Of a DNA stretch of 64,000 nt, positions 1 to 11,842 are shown one piece after another. The stretch is taken from the NCBI RefSeq assembly GCF_011075055.1, contig NC_058140.1, positions 13,886,668 to 13,950,667 of the forward strand, written 5' to 3'. The notes below the pieces were generated by a model. That model was not told where the DNA came from, searched no databases, and saw only the letters and a program-made list of their open reading frames with translations. A program made the translations under genes and the position numbers. Positions within the stretch are counted from its first letter, which is position 1, and the number at the start of each line of letters is the position of its first letter. Source of the DNA: Mangifera indica. Taxonomy: Eukaryota > Streptophyta > Magnoliopsida > Sapindales > Anacardiaceae.

Positions 1-2
1 GA

Positions 3-176
3 TTAGTTGAGTTACTTGGTACCGACCCAAACTCAATCTTTTGTCCACGAGGCTCAGGTGGCACATTCTCTGCAGAAATGGAGGTACTTGTGCATGAATC
101 AAGGGCAGTCAATGGGTTTGTGCACAGCTCAAGAAACCTTAAAAACTGTTTATTTTTACGAATTCTAGGCTCATGA
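3..176 (+). CDS. Possible 3'-terminal coding fragment, unidentified (partial)
   Basis: A frame is open from base 3 to a TGA at 174-176, giving 58 codons that enter from outside the window. The peptide contains DPNSIFCPRGSGGTF and AEMEVLVHESRAVNG, which looks less biased than the surrounding AT-rich DNA, and AT-rich sequence resembling a 3' UTR follows. I do not recognise the family. It could be the last exon of a plus-strand gene or a chance open frame; the sequence to the left would decide. Confidence 0.25.
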   Translation, partial: LVELLGTDPNSIFCPRGSGGTFSAEMEVLVHESRAVNGFVHSSRNLKNCLFLRILGS

Positions 177-1740
177 TACCTTTAACCTGGACACTACACT
201 AGATTCGTTACATCCCTTTCTGACTTATTCCTTGTATCAATACAATTTCCTCCCCTTTTTTTTATTTTTAATTCCAATTCATGGAATATACGACTTGTAG
301 GGTTGTAGGGGGAATCCACTACAGCTTGTCATACGGATTGGCTCGGGAATAATAACAAATTTTAACATAGACATAATAAAATAAACATCATTCTCATTAA
401 AATTTTAATTTAATTTTGTTTTAAGTATTTTTGAGTCCAAAGTGCTCCATCCACTCATATAAATACTCTATAATCTCTGACTAAACCTAATCTGGTTTGA
501 CTTGAAGAGCCCCCTGGATTTGGTTTTTCAAAGTAAGTTTTCTAAATTTTTGCGCATTTATCTCTTAGAGTCCTATAATGTTGCCGAAAGATACATATAG
601 GGAAAACTTTGAATATCACGTTTATTTATAAGCTATAATATTATGAATATATTTATTTTAAATATATAAATATATTTATATATTTATATCTCATCGTAAT
701 TAGGTATCAAGATTATGTCTCATTGTAATCTTAAATTAAGAATAAGGTTGAAAGACTTATTCTCACTTAACATTTAATCTATTTTAAATTCTCACTCACT
801 AGATTTTAAAAATACAATTATCTATTATTAATTATAAAAATAAAATTATTATTTTATTATTAATTTTAAAATAAATAAAATTATATTTCATTTCACTTCG
901 TAATTTAAAAAATTAATAATTTTTTTAAATTATATTTCTTTTTAAAGTTTGATTTTTCCAATTTTGATTACACTCCGGAAGGACTATCAACCATTTTTAG
1001 TGTAAATATTAAATTACCATTTAATCCCATAATATATTATTTAAAATATCCCGTTAGTGAAAGAAATTACCTAACTAAAACCTATCTAAAAGAATGTGGA
1101 TGACACCGTGAAATTTCCACCATGATTAATGCTTCTATTTACGCCTTTGACCAATCAATTCCATTCCACTTTCCCTATTCCTTCTCCACGATTAAGCCCG
1201 TGCCCATCCTCCATCAATTTCTATGTTTGACTGCTTCAATCACAAGCCACGTTCTTTGAATTCCATCGATCATGATCCTCCTCAGCTCCACCTTACTATG
1301 TCTGTAGAATATCAAATCTCCTTTTGGTTAGATTTGTTTGTGCTTAAAAGATCCATTTAAAATTTAAACTTTTTAATTTTTTTTTACGTGTCTTTTAGCC
1401 TCCATCCAATAACACATCTACGTGGACTACTCTTCTACACATACTCTATTTCAGTTGCATTAATGGACCTTTACTTATCATACACAACGTCAGCGTCACT
1501 ATTCCTCTGTACACGTGTTCTCATTTCATTGATCCTACCAAAAGTCGATTCAATTATTTCATAATTGGACCACTTTTCAAAGATTATATCTTGGCCGAAT
1601 CACTATGCCAACTACACTTACCTCCTTTACACTCCAATCCCTGTCTCCTTTATTATTTCAATAAAATAAAATTATTTATATATTTTTTTATATATAATTT
1701 ACAAATAAATAATATTTTATTATATAATAATATATTACTT

Positions 1741-1775
<35 letters not shown>

Positions 1776-3825
1776 ATATCAAAATTAAATACATATAACA
1801 TTACTCTTTATATTTTAATAATATCCCTAATATCATAATATTTTTCACAAATAAAATATAAAAATCTCTATATTTAGAAAGGGTTTTGATCCAGAGGAAA
1901 AAAGAAAACCTATTTTAATCTTTAAAAGTTTGCTTGATTAGAGAATTTTTTAGTATCAAAAATAAAAATTACCACAAATATAGATTATTTTGTATAAATT
2001 ATTAATATATTTGATAAAAATTAAAATTTATAAATAATTATATATTTAGTTGGATGAAATAAAATAACATTAAGATATTATTATACATAAATGCTTAAAA
2101 ATTATTAGGTATAATTATGTTAAAATTAATTGAAAATAAGAAGATTTATATCCATAAAATAATAATTAAATATAAAATTATAACAAAATCAAACTTACCA
2201 TAATAATCTTTTTAATATCTAAAGTGTTAATAATATTATTTTTTATATTATCTGTCATATTATTATTAATAATTTTTAATATTTAAAAAAAAAAAACTCG
2301 ACCATTCATATTAAATTAATGTGATAAGAATATGAAGGTTAGGTAAAAGTTGAATCGAAAGATTCTCCGAATTTTATAATAAAGATAGATACGCCAAATA
2401 ATTAAAGTGGTTGAAGGCTTGATATACTTTGTGCTCCATATTAAATATTAAACATGTCATTAGACATTTATAAATCTGCCTTTAACCCAACAAATCATAC
2501 TTTTTAGTTCTAAATATCATTTTCAACCTTTTATATTTATAAAATAACTTTACTGCCCATATATGTTCCACTTTGGTGACTTGGATTGGAATTTTTCACA
2601 ATTTACAATTCCTTATTGCGCATCTAAACAACAAAAATCACTTTTATATATGTTTTTATATTGGTATTTAAAGAAAGTGGAAAATTAATTTCGTTTTCTG
2701 CTATTCCATATACATCTTTCTTTTCTCGTTTTCCTTTCTTCTTCTTATATTAGTAGTATTAGGACAAGACATAAGTAGATAAAGTTATATTACCGAACCA
2801 AGTTCAAACATATTTTAATTCAAGTTTAGTCAGAATGAAAAATAGATCAATTCAAGTTTGACTTAAATTTATCGAGTCAATATTAAAGATGATTCGAGTT
2901 TGATTCAAATGAAAATATTTTGGTTCAAATTGGGCTTAAATTTATTGTTTAAACTCATTATTCAAATATATGGCTTAGATTCATAATTCGAATTTGTGAC
3001 TTATTGACAAAACGATATCAATTAACAATTATTCAACATAATTGAAATCAAATCACGAGCTAAGGTTGAATTGAATCAAGTCCTCTATTTAACTCATGAT
3101 CCAAACTAAACTGAATTTTATCTAACTTAAATTTGACTTGGTTTCAAAATGAACAAAACCTCCTAACTTGACCTCAATTTAAATTTGAATTAAATAAATT
3201 TGAATCAAACTAACTTTTGAGTCTCCGCCAACTCAGTTCAGGTCCAACACTAAGCATTGAGTGAAATGAAATTTTTTATTGACAGGTTGACTCATAATAT
3301 TATATAAATTAAGTATTTTTTTAGTAAAATACCTTATAGCGCTTAATGAGTATAAGATTTTTTATTTTGCCATAATTAAAAATATATACTGAATGGTAAA
3401 AATGATGAGAATGTAAAAAAAGTGATCCAACAAAATTTTGAAAAGAGATGGAAGAATAATGTATGCGGTTGGGATTGCGGGAAATATGAAATTAGATAGT
3501 GAAGGCGTTGAAACCAAAAAAAAAAAGAATAAAATTCTTTGATTTCGATTCTAGATGTGACAATTAATTAATTTATATTATAAAGTTTCATAAAATTGGA
3601 TGACCATTCATACATTGCCTGATTCTCCACTTGATTGCCTGACGGTGACAACAACAGCAGAGAGCCACTACATATTCTGTATCCTTCGCTTGCCATAATT
3701 TTTACCAACTTAAAATTTCTGCTGTAAAAAATAAAACAAAAAAACTGCCTTAATTTTTCTTATTATCAACATCAATAGATAATATAATTATAAAATTAAA
3801 ATATAAATGTTGGAATATTTTATAA
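177..3825. other. AT-rich intergenic region without a supported gene
   Basis: No convincing coding sequence is present. It holds an AT-rich foldback repeat near 640-735 and a one-ended relic of the Mutator-like MITE at about 746-800, recognisable from its AAAGACTTATTCTCAC end. A dinucleotide AT run lies at 1743-1772. A stretch at about 2780-3250 is full of degenerate TTGAATTC/GATTCGAGTT words typical of decayed repeats. The 65-codon frame at 1591-1788 runs through the AT microsatellite and is not a gene. Confidence 0.6.
1743..1772. repeat. (AT)n microsatellite
   Basis: Uninterrupted AT dinucleotide run of about 15 units in intergenic DNA. Confidence 0.9.
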
Positions 3826-4398
3826 GGTCAAAAGACTTGTTCCCACCTAAGGTTTAACCTATTCCCAAACATATATTTACAGAGTTTCAAAAACTTAAAC
3901 ACTCACCTATAAATTATTAAACTTAACCAAAACTATTAATTATACAGGATAAAAACATAATTTTATAATTAAACCCTAAAAGTTTATATCATTTTCTCTT
4001 TTGGTTTGAAACATTAATAATCTTTTTTCAATATTAGGTTTTGAAAAATTTTCTCCCTTGGGTTTTTTCTTCTTTCTTTTACTACCACCATCATTTTCTC
4101 CTATTGTCGGTCTTCCCACCATAGTAGTTTTGATGAAGAGATGAAGACATCATTTTTGTCTTTTTGATCGAACAAAAAGAATTTATTTTTGTCTAACTGA
4201 TGAATTAGCATCAAACAAATCTTATGATGACAATTTTTAGGGTTTTAGATTTAGTAATAAAATGATGATTTTATCTCTTATAACTAACTATTTCGGTTAA
4301 GTTTAATAATTCAATGATGAGTGTTCGAGTTTTTAAAACTTAATAGATATGTGTTTGAAAATAGATTAAATCTTATGTGAGAATAAGTCTTTTAACTT
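3826..4398. mobile_element. Mutator-like MITE, copy 1
   Basis: The left end reads GGTCAAAAGACTTGTTCCCA and the right end carries its inverted counterpart (AATAAGTCTTTTAAC). Long inverted arms of about 130 bp flank a pyrimidine-rich centre. The flanks ATTTTATAA (3817-3825) and ATTATATAA (4399-4407) match at 8 of 9 positions, as expected for an old 9-bp target duplication. It has no coding capacity and belongs to the same family as the copies at 10743, 39231, 40338, 47217, 48434, 57724 and 58662. Confidence 0.75.
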
Positions 4399-5560
4399 AT
4401 TATATAATGAACAATATTATATGAATATATTTTTAATACATAATTTAAATATATAAATAATATATCATCATATAATTAAGTATTATTTAATTTTATATTT
4501 AAAATCAATTAATTATATATGCATCTTAATTATGTATAAAAATGTATGTAGGTAATTTTATTATTATATAATAGTATTCCTTTTTTATTCTGACGGAGAT
4601 TTGGGCAACCGGGGGAGGTTTCTTTGGAGCGAGAATCTATGTTTCGAGTATTATGAAACACCGAGGAAGAGGGTGATTGGCATAAACTATGCAAAAAGTG
4701 ACAACATGGACAACAAAGAAAGAATATAAAATGAAATTAGATTCTGTTTACATTATAAAACCAAAAACTATCCAAGATTATCGAAAGATTATGAGAAATT
4801 ATCAGTATTATTTATTTATAAAATCATACAGTAAATCTGCTTGCAGGGTTGCAAAGTAGGGGCCTGAACAGAAGAAGTTAACAATTAAACCAATGGGGAA
4901 TTCCGTACCTGGAAGAGTGAAAAGAAAAGACAAAGGTTTATTAGCTGTAAGACACGTTGGAGTGTCACGTGCATCGGGGAAAACGAATTATATGTGTAAG
5001 CTGTAGCGGCAAATAATGCTGGGTTGACCGGCGACAGGATAGTCACAATGAGGCGTGGGTTGTGGGCCGCTCTGTCTCCACGCGTGTGTCTCCGCCGCTA
5101 AACGACACACTCACACACACACTCACTTCCTTTCTTTCATTCTTATTTTTACTCACTTTCTACCAATTGACAGACTTTTGTTCTTCGTCTCAGACTCAGT
5201 CTCTGACTGCCTCTGCTCTGCCTCGCCTTACGCTTGTTTTTGTCAACCAAGGCAATGCACTACTTACTTTTGCTTCCCATGCATTTATACCCTCCTTGAT
5301 TCGTCATACCCAATGTAAATCACTGCTAAATCCTTTTTTAAATCAGAATTTTCTTGATGATTTACGTTGTGAGTAGGGATAGAAAGGGATGTTAGTGAGT
5401 CAGATAGTTATGGAATTTTGTATAAAGAGGGTCCACCTAAGAATGGGGCCGACCCCAAGTTTTTTTTTGTTATCCACGACGAAATAAAGAAAAAAAGTTT
5501 TGTCATCTTTTTCTCGAATAAAGAGGTGGAGGGACAACCTGGCCCCTCACATTCCTCTGT
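4399..5560. other. Intergenic region upstream of the PUB gene
   Basis: Contains an AT-rich foldback copy (about 4408-4562), a CACGTG hexamer at 4966-4971 and a CA/CACTCA-rich simple stretch at 5105-5130. The overlapping frames at 5055-5376 pass through this simple repeat and resemble no protein I know. Confidence 0.5.
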
Positions 5561-5566
5561 TCATCT

Positions 5567-5579
5567 TTGACCTTTGACT
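5567..5579 (+). promoter_or_regulatory. Paired W-boxes upstream of the PUB25/26-like gene
   Basis: The sequence TTGACCTTTGACT holds two W-box cores (TTGACC at 5567-5572 and TTGACT at 5574-5579) one base apart, about 650 bp upstream of the start codon. W-boxes are the known binding site of WRKY factors, and close pairs are common in promoters induced by immune elicitors. WRKY control of this gene is inference. Confidence 0.5.
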
Positions 5580-6034
5580 CCACCAACCACCCAACGCAAA
5601 CCTAATTATTATTTTTCCCTTTCAATTTTCCTCTTTAAAGTCTAATGATAAAATTGTATTGAAGTTATAAAAAAAAACCAACCAACTTTACTTGAATCTA
5701 AAGAATATAAAAGGACTTGTGATGGAAATACAAAAGCAAATATACTTTAGAGTTAAGGTTAGCATTCGATTCATCTTTGACATTCCACCAGAGTGTAAAG
5801 CTACTTAGCTAATGCAATTATTTTTATGATTGTATTTTCCTGTTGCCTTTTAGCCCGGTAAAAACGACACAAAAACTAGTAAAATATTTAAATAATACTT
5901 GATGTAAACAGGAGTTAGATTTTAGTCTAAAGTAAAAAACCAAAACTATGGGTCCCATTCCAACCCAACCCCAACCGAAGTCTGCAATTTTTAGTTTGAC
6001 CAATCCAACCATAGTTAAGTTCCGAGCTATAAAT

Positions 6035-6048
6035 GCCACACGTGTGGC
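6035..6048. promoter_or_regulatory. Palindromic G-box/ABRE-like element
   Basis: GCCACACGTGTGGC is a perfect 14-bp palindrome around CACGTG, about 180 bp upstream of the PUB start codon. CACGTG is the classical target of bZIP (including ABA-response) and bHLH factors. A TATA-like CATATAAG follows at 6115-6122, which would place the transcription start near 6145-6155. Confidence 0.55.
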
Positions 6049-6229
6049 CCAGTCTCAGTTAACGTAACCCACCCTGCTGCTGCTCTGTCTTCCCCTTCTC
6101 TGCTCTTTCTGTTCCATATAAGAGAAAAACCATAACGAATCCAAAACCAAACACGTAAATCCTCCCAACAAAGAAATACAGAGAGAATTTTCAGAGTCCC
6201 TCACTCACTCACTCACTCAATCAATCATC

Positions 6230-7480
6230 ATGCCCGGAAGCTTAGAGCCGTTGGATTTATCCATTCAGATTCCTTATCATTTCAGGTGTCCGATCTCTTT
6301 GGAGCTCATGCGTGACCCTGTCACCGTCTGCACCGGTCAGACTTACGACCGTCCCAGCATCGAGTCCTGGGTCGCCACCGGTAACACCACCTGTCCGGTC
6401 ACCCGGGCCCCGCTCACCGACTTTAGTCTCATTCCAAACCACACTCTTCGGCGACTTATTCAAGACTGGTGTGTTGCCAACCGCTCCTTCGGCATCGAAC
6501 GTATCCCTACTCCCAAACAGCCCGCCGAGCCCGCTCTAGTTCGTTCTCTTTTGAATCAAGCCGCGGCCGACTCTAATGCTCTCCCCTCTCGTCTCTCGGC
6601 TCTGCGTCGACTCAGAGGACTAGCTCGTGACTCGGATAAGAACCGTTCCCTTATTTCCTCCCACAACGTGCGCGAAGTATTGACGAATATTCTCTTCTCG
6701 AATTGTAACTCCGAGTCGTCTAATGAGTTGAACTACGAGTCCCTTGCTCTACTCGTGATGTTCCCCCTCAGTGAGTTGGAATGTACTTGTGTAGCTTCAG
6801 ACAACGATAAAGTAACTTATTTGTCAAATCTATTATTTCATCCGTCGATTGAAGTCCGAGTCAACTCAGCTTCGCTCATTGAAATTATCTTAGCCGGCAT
6901 GAGATCTCAAGAGCTTCGTTCTCAGATCAGCAGCGTGGACGAGATTTTCGAGGGTGTAATTGATATATTAAGAAACCTTCAATCATATCCACGCGGCTTA
7001 AAAGTAGGGATCAAGACTCTCTTCGCCTTGTGTCTCGTGAAGCAGACGAGACACAAGGCGGTAGCAGCCGGCGCGGCGGAGACATTAGTTGACAGGCTGG
7101 CGGATTTCGACAAGTGCGATGCCGAAAGAGCTTTGGCGACGGTGGAATTGTTGTGCAGAATCCCGTCCGGGTGCACGGCTTTCGCGTCGCACGCTCTCAC
7201 CGTGCCGTTGCTTGTAAAAACAATCCTGAAGATTTCAGACCGAGCGACGGAGTACGCAGCGGGGGCTCTCTATGCGGTCTGCTCGGCATCGGAGGAGAGC
7301 CAAGGGGATGCCGTGAACGCCGGCGTGTTGACTCAATTGTTACTTCTTGTGCAGAGCGATTGTACGGACAGGGCAAAACGAAAAGCCCAGATGTTATTGA
7401 AATTGTTAAGGGATTCATGGCCAGAAGATTCAATTGCCAATTCAGATGATTTTGGTTGCAGCGAAGTTGTTCCATTTTAA
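6230..7480 (+). CDS. PUB26: U-box E3 ubiquitin ligase, PUB25/PUB26-like
   Basis: Intact single-exon gene of 416 aa, the usual size for this intronless class of U-box/ARM ligases. The N-terminus MPGSLEPLDL and the U-box at about residues 14-88 (FRCPISLELM, DPVTVCTGQTYDR, CPVTRAPL, LIPNHTLRRLI) closely match Arabidopsis PUB25/26 as I recall them. The rest is Leu/Ala-rich helical sequence consistent with ARM repeats (about 100-400). The U-box recruits an E2 enzyme and the ARM region binds substrate. PUB25/26 are reported to ubiquitinate the immune kinase BIK1 and the cold regulator MYB15. The motif RIPTPKQP keeps Thr94, the residue reported as phosphorylated in PUB26. The start is the first ATG after a TATA-like box, with a short 5' UTR holding a (CACT)n tract at about 6200-6222. 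Whether it is PUB25 or PUB26 cannot be decided here. Confidence 0.93.
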   Translation: MPGSLEPLDLSIQIPYHFRCPISLELMRDPVTVCTGQTYDRPSIESWVATGNTTCPVTRAPLTDFSLIPNHTLRRLIQDWCVANRSFGIERIPTPKQPAEPALVRSLLNQAAADSNALPSRLSALRRLRGLARDSDKNRSLISSHNVREVLTNILFSNCNSESSNELNYESLALLVMFPLSELECTCVASDNDKVTYLSNLLFHPSIEVRVNSASLIEIILAGMRSQELRSQISSVDEIFEGVIDILRNLQSYPRGLKVGIKTLFALCLVKQTRHKAVAAGAAETLVDRLADFDKCDAERALATVELLCRIPSGCTAFASHALTVPLLVKTILKISDRATEYAAGALYAVCSASEESQGDAVNAGVLTQLLLLVQSDCTDRAKRKAQMLLKLLRDSWPEDSIANSDDFGCSEVVPF

Positions 7481-10400
7481 TGATTAAAAAAAAAAAAGAT
7501 TTTTCTAAGTGTTAGTGGAAGAGAAACTGAATATATTTTGAGATTTTAGATTGGTACAGGGAAGGAGTTTGTAATTTTGTATGTATTTTTGTACGTAAGA
7601 ATTTTTTGTGGAAAGTTTTAAGAAAAAGGAAATGAAAACATACGTCTCCTTAATTCTTCTGTTTTTGTTTTATTTTTGCTTGTGTATTTTGTCCGGTAGT
7701 TACAGTTTCATCATCTCCAAGAGCTGTTCCAGAAACCTTATCCTGGGACTGGAATCATCAAATTATGAATGCTCGAATGAGGGAAAAGTTGACTGGGTGG
7801 CTCGACCTTCAACGTTTGGGGAGTTGGGGAATTTGGTTTTTGTTTTTGAAAATTATAAAATCAGACTGAAGGTGAAGCCTAAAGGGGTTAAATTTGAACT
7901 AGAGTCTCTGACGACGAGTGGACCTGTATTTGCAGTGTTGCAGGCAGGTTCGTGATGGAAAGAACATTTAGTTTGGTTTATTTATTTGTTTTTGGGACAA
8001 GAAAGCTGAGCATGGTGCAGATGCATACTCTGCTTCAAACTGAAAAAATGGGATGATGGTTTAAGATTCGAGAGATCAAACCTTTGTAGGATGGGTTAGT
8101 ACATCTTGGTTTGGTTTATCCAGTATAGTTGGTATAATTCGAAAAGAAAAATGGGTTGATCTGTTTAATATAAGTTAATATAATTCAAAAAAAAAAAAAT
8201 CCGATTTGTGAAGAAATACTCTTATTTTGATAAATTTGGGGAGTTGGGACGTTTAAAATCTCACCTGTTAATGCAGTGGGGGCAGGTCAATTTGAGAAGC
8301 TATTGGATTTTAGATTTATACATATAAACAAATATAATATTATTATTATTTTAAGATCTACACAAATATTATTAATAAAATTATATATATTTTAAATATA
8401 TTATTATATACAAAATAATATTATATGTATCTATTTTTTTATATATATAGATGATATATCATTATATGATTATGTGTTATTTTGTCTTCAATTTAAAATT
8501 ATCAAATCACATAACAATATATCATCTATGTATATGAATTGTATATAAAAAATATATATATATATATTTATAATATTACCAAACCTTCTAAAAATAAATA
8601 CTAAAAATAAATATTATACATTGTAATTTCACTAAACCTTCTAAAATATTACCAAAGAGAAAACAAGGTTTGTTAGAATATACATGACTTTAATGGGTAA
8701 GAATATATCAAATTAAATTTATCAAATAAAATATAAATATTATGAAATATTTCTTTTGAAATACAATTAAACAATAAAAATATTTTCAAAGTGTTATAAA
8801 TAAATAAATAAATATAATAAAATTAAGTAATTAGTGGAAGTTGAATTTGTGAATATATCAATAAAATTATATTTACGTATTTTTTAATATAATTTAAATA
8901 TATAAATAATATATTATTTTGTGATTAAATATTTTTAAATTAAAAATAAAATAATATTTAATTATGCATAACATCGCTGGTGAATATATATAATAAACAA
9001 GGACACACACGGAGAAACATTGAGAGTGTTCCTTAACAAGTAAAAATGGTAGCGGTAAAATTTGTCTGATTGACAGCAAATAGAAGCAGAGAGTGGCACA
9101 TAACAAGACTCCATGGGCAGTAGTGATGCATGTCCCACTGCAGAAAATGGCAATGCAGACAAGGTGTTTGATGTGTGGCTTCACATAAAGATATAAAACA
9201 AGTGACAGTCACATGTTGGTGGAATAAAACCATGGAATCACTCACATGGCCCTTTGCCTCTTGTCTTCTTCATCCTCTTTTAACTGTGAATGGTGGTCGA
9301 TGGAAGGAAGGCCGAAGCTCACATGCTCATCTCTTTCTTTGTTTGGGGTAAAATAAACAATTGGGAATTCTTCCTTTGTCTTTGTACCCTATGATTTCAG
9401 GCATTTGGGACCCAATCCTACTCATGTTTTCCTTTCACTGCCTATACTATATAAGATGCCTTTTAGATCAGGACAATGCCTTTATTCTTTGAATACAAAT
9501 ACGCGTGTATAAACTTATTCATACAACTAAAACTATAATTTCTGATTGGGTAATGTGATTATTTTATTTTTTTTCTCATTTCAAAATCACCCAATCAGAT
9601 GTTATCGCATTAAATTATATGAATAAATTTGTACATATAATATTACTCATATTTCATTCTTACCCAAAAATCAAAGTTAGGTGAAGATTCAATTACTCCA
9701 CTCTTGTAGCAGTTGGCTTTCCATTTTGGTAGTTAGTTCATGCAGCACTGGCTACAATTAATATATTATGTGGATTTATACTCATATATTCAAGTGTCTT
9801 TTTCATGCCCATAAATATAATGAAAATTATATGTTCATTTTTAATGTATATTTTTAGATTTAAAATTAATTAAGGATTTTGTATATCATTTCAAGTTTTA
9901 GATATTTGGTATGTGCAAAGAACAATAAAATATGTTTACATATTTTCGCTATATAATTTAAAAACACAGATAATATGATGATTTTAAATTAAAAATAAAA
10001 TAATAGTTAATTAAGTAATAATATATTATTTATATATTTAAATTATATACTAAAAATATGTATACATAACATTGCTATGACATGTAAGAATGTAAATAAG
10101 TCCGGAGTGGCAACCAATCTCTTGTATAAAACTTTAGAATGGGCTAATTTTGGGCTTCACTGTATGGTTTAGTCCTTTACATGTCCAGCCCAAACATTGT
10201 CAGTTGACAGTATGGGTGAAAATACAAATTTATAGGGGAAGGGTTAGATTTTAAAATACAAAATTTAAATGTACACTAATTCTTTATCATCTTAATTTAT
10301 TTTTTGTACTTGATAATATTAATTATGAAAAAAAAAGGAAATGATTTTATAACTAATAAAAAAGGTTTAATAATGATACATTCATAAAATTGAATTTCTT

Positions 10401-10742
10401 TAAAAGTTATAATAAATTATTATTTTTTAAACTTGATAAAAAATTTTAAAATGCAATTATATTTACTAAAAAAATATTTGCATATATCCGGTCAACCAAT
10501 ATTTTATAAGAAATATGATTTATAATAAAGTATTATTCTATTTCTTTTAATTATATTTAAAAATATATTGATGGAATTTATCATTGATATTACTTATTTG
10601 TAATATAATAATGACAATGATCTTTTTAAAATATAGTGGAGGTGAAATAAAATTTCTCATATCTATAATATTAGGGGAAAAATGAAACCATTAATTTAAA
10701 TTATCTAGTGTTTTTTTATGAATTATTTATTGTTTTTAGTTA
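7481..10742. other. Intergenic region with AT-rich repeats
   Basis: The PUB 3' UTR is followed by repeat-rich DNA. AT-rich foldback copies lie at about 8330-8575, 8850-8960 and 9940-10080, and a compact hairpin element at 9509-9637. The open frame ending at 7955 has no ATG at its first codon and no family resemblance; its first in-frame ATG (7632) gives a hydrophobic low-complexity N-terminus. I see no supported gene. Confidence 0.55.
9509..9637. mobile_element. Small foldback element (hairpin MITE)
   Basis: The ends TGTATAAACTTATTCATA and its near-complement TATGAATAAATTTGTACA face each other. Inside them CTGATTGGGT (near 9542) pairs with ACCCAATCAG (near 9590). The arms of about 50 bp surround a T-rich loop. 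I could not fix a target duplication, so the superfamily is unknown. Confidence 0.5.
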
Positions 10743-11074
10743 GCCCAAAGGACTCATTCCCACCCAAGGTTTAGCCTACTCCCAAACACATATTTATGGG
10801 GCTTCAAAAACTCAAATATCCACCCATTATTTAATTTCTGTTAGAGTTGATTATTAATTGTAAGGGCAAAAATATTATTTTATTTCATTTTCTCTTCCCA
10901 GGTTTTAAAAAACTTACAATTTTATTTCAATATCAACTTTTTCAGTTTTAAAAAATGACTTTTCCTCCTTATCCCTAAGGTTTTATTTCAATATATTGAT
11001 GTTTAAGTTTTTGAAACTCTACAGATATATGTTTGGGATTGTGTTAAACCTTAGATGGGAACAAGCCTTTTGGC
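10743..11074. mobile_element. Mutator-like MITE, copy 2 (short form)
   Basis: The left end GCCCAAAGGACTCATTCCCA is mirrored at the right end by GGGAACAAGCCTTTTGGC. The duplication TTTAGTTA flanks both sides (8 bases identical at 10735-10742 and 11075-11082). At 332 bp it lacks the large central insert of the longer copies. Confidence 0.75.
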
Positions 11075-11734
11075 TTTAGTTAATGATCATATTTTGATGA
11101 TTACTATAATGAAGATTTATTACGGATATATAATTATTTGAGTGAAACAAGTAAAAGTTATTAGTGATTGTTAAATTATCCTGATACAAAATATATTTGG
11201 ATTTAGTGTGTTTTTTTTTTTTTTATAAATTGTCAATTTTTTTTAGAAATATTTGTGTCACTTTGGGCAATTTCAAGTTAATTTGATCATGATTCAATTT
11301 TAGTTCAGATTTACCCAAACATAGACTCTTAATATAATTCCTGTCAAAAAAACTCTTGATATGCCTCAAACGAAACAACATGAACTTTGAAGGAAAAACG
11401 AAAACCCTATTCAATTGTATTTGATTCTTGACACTTCTATACCATTCTTATAATATTACTAAGGCAAAATGCAACTTCCATCTGAGAATTAATGAACCAA
11501 GACCAAACTTACACCATTTTAAATCTTCTTTTTTGTTTCTTTAAACCAGTCAACCTAATCAACTTTCTTTACACATAAACTTCTTAACGAAACTTAAGCG
11601 GAAATTTTCATTTTTCATTTTCAAATAATAGTAACAATTCCATTTTCAAACCTTAAATCTTAAATCTGAGTACATGAACAAGTTGAAAAAAAAACCCAGA
11701 AAACACAATACATATGAAGATGGAGACTCATATA

Positions 11735-11737
<3 letters not shown>

Positions 11738-11773
<36 letters not shown>
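11738..11773. repeat. (AT)n microsatellite
   Basis: Imperfect AT dinucleotide run just downstream of the 3' end of the first bHLH gene. The second gene copy has only a short ATATATA here, so the expansion is specific to copy 1. Confidence 0.85.
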
Positions 11774-11775
<2 letters not shown>

Positions 11776-11842
11776 TTGCTGCTAGGGAAAAATTTAGGGG
11801 TCTCATCACCAAAAGAAGAATTCATCTCAAGGTTGAATTCCG

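Noticed and set aside
5055..5376. Two overlapping frames of 87 and 104 codons
   Set aside because: They run through CA/CACTCA simple sequence and give Ser/Thr/His-rich peptide without family features.
7608..7955. 115-codon frame after the PUB gene
   Set aside because: It starts at GTG, lies in 3' UTR-like DNA, and the product has a low-complexity hydrophobic start and no recognisable domain.
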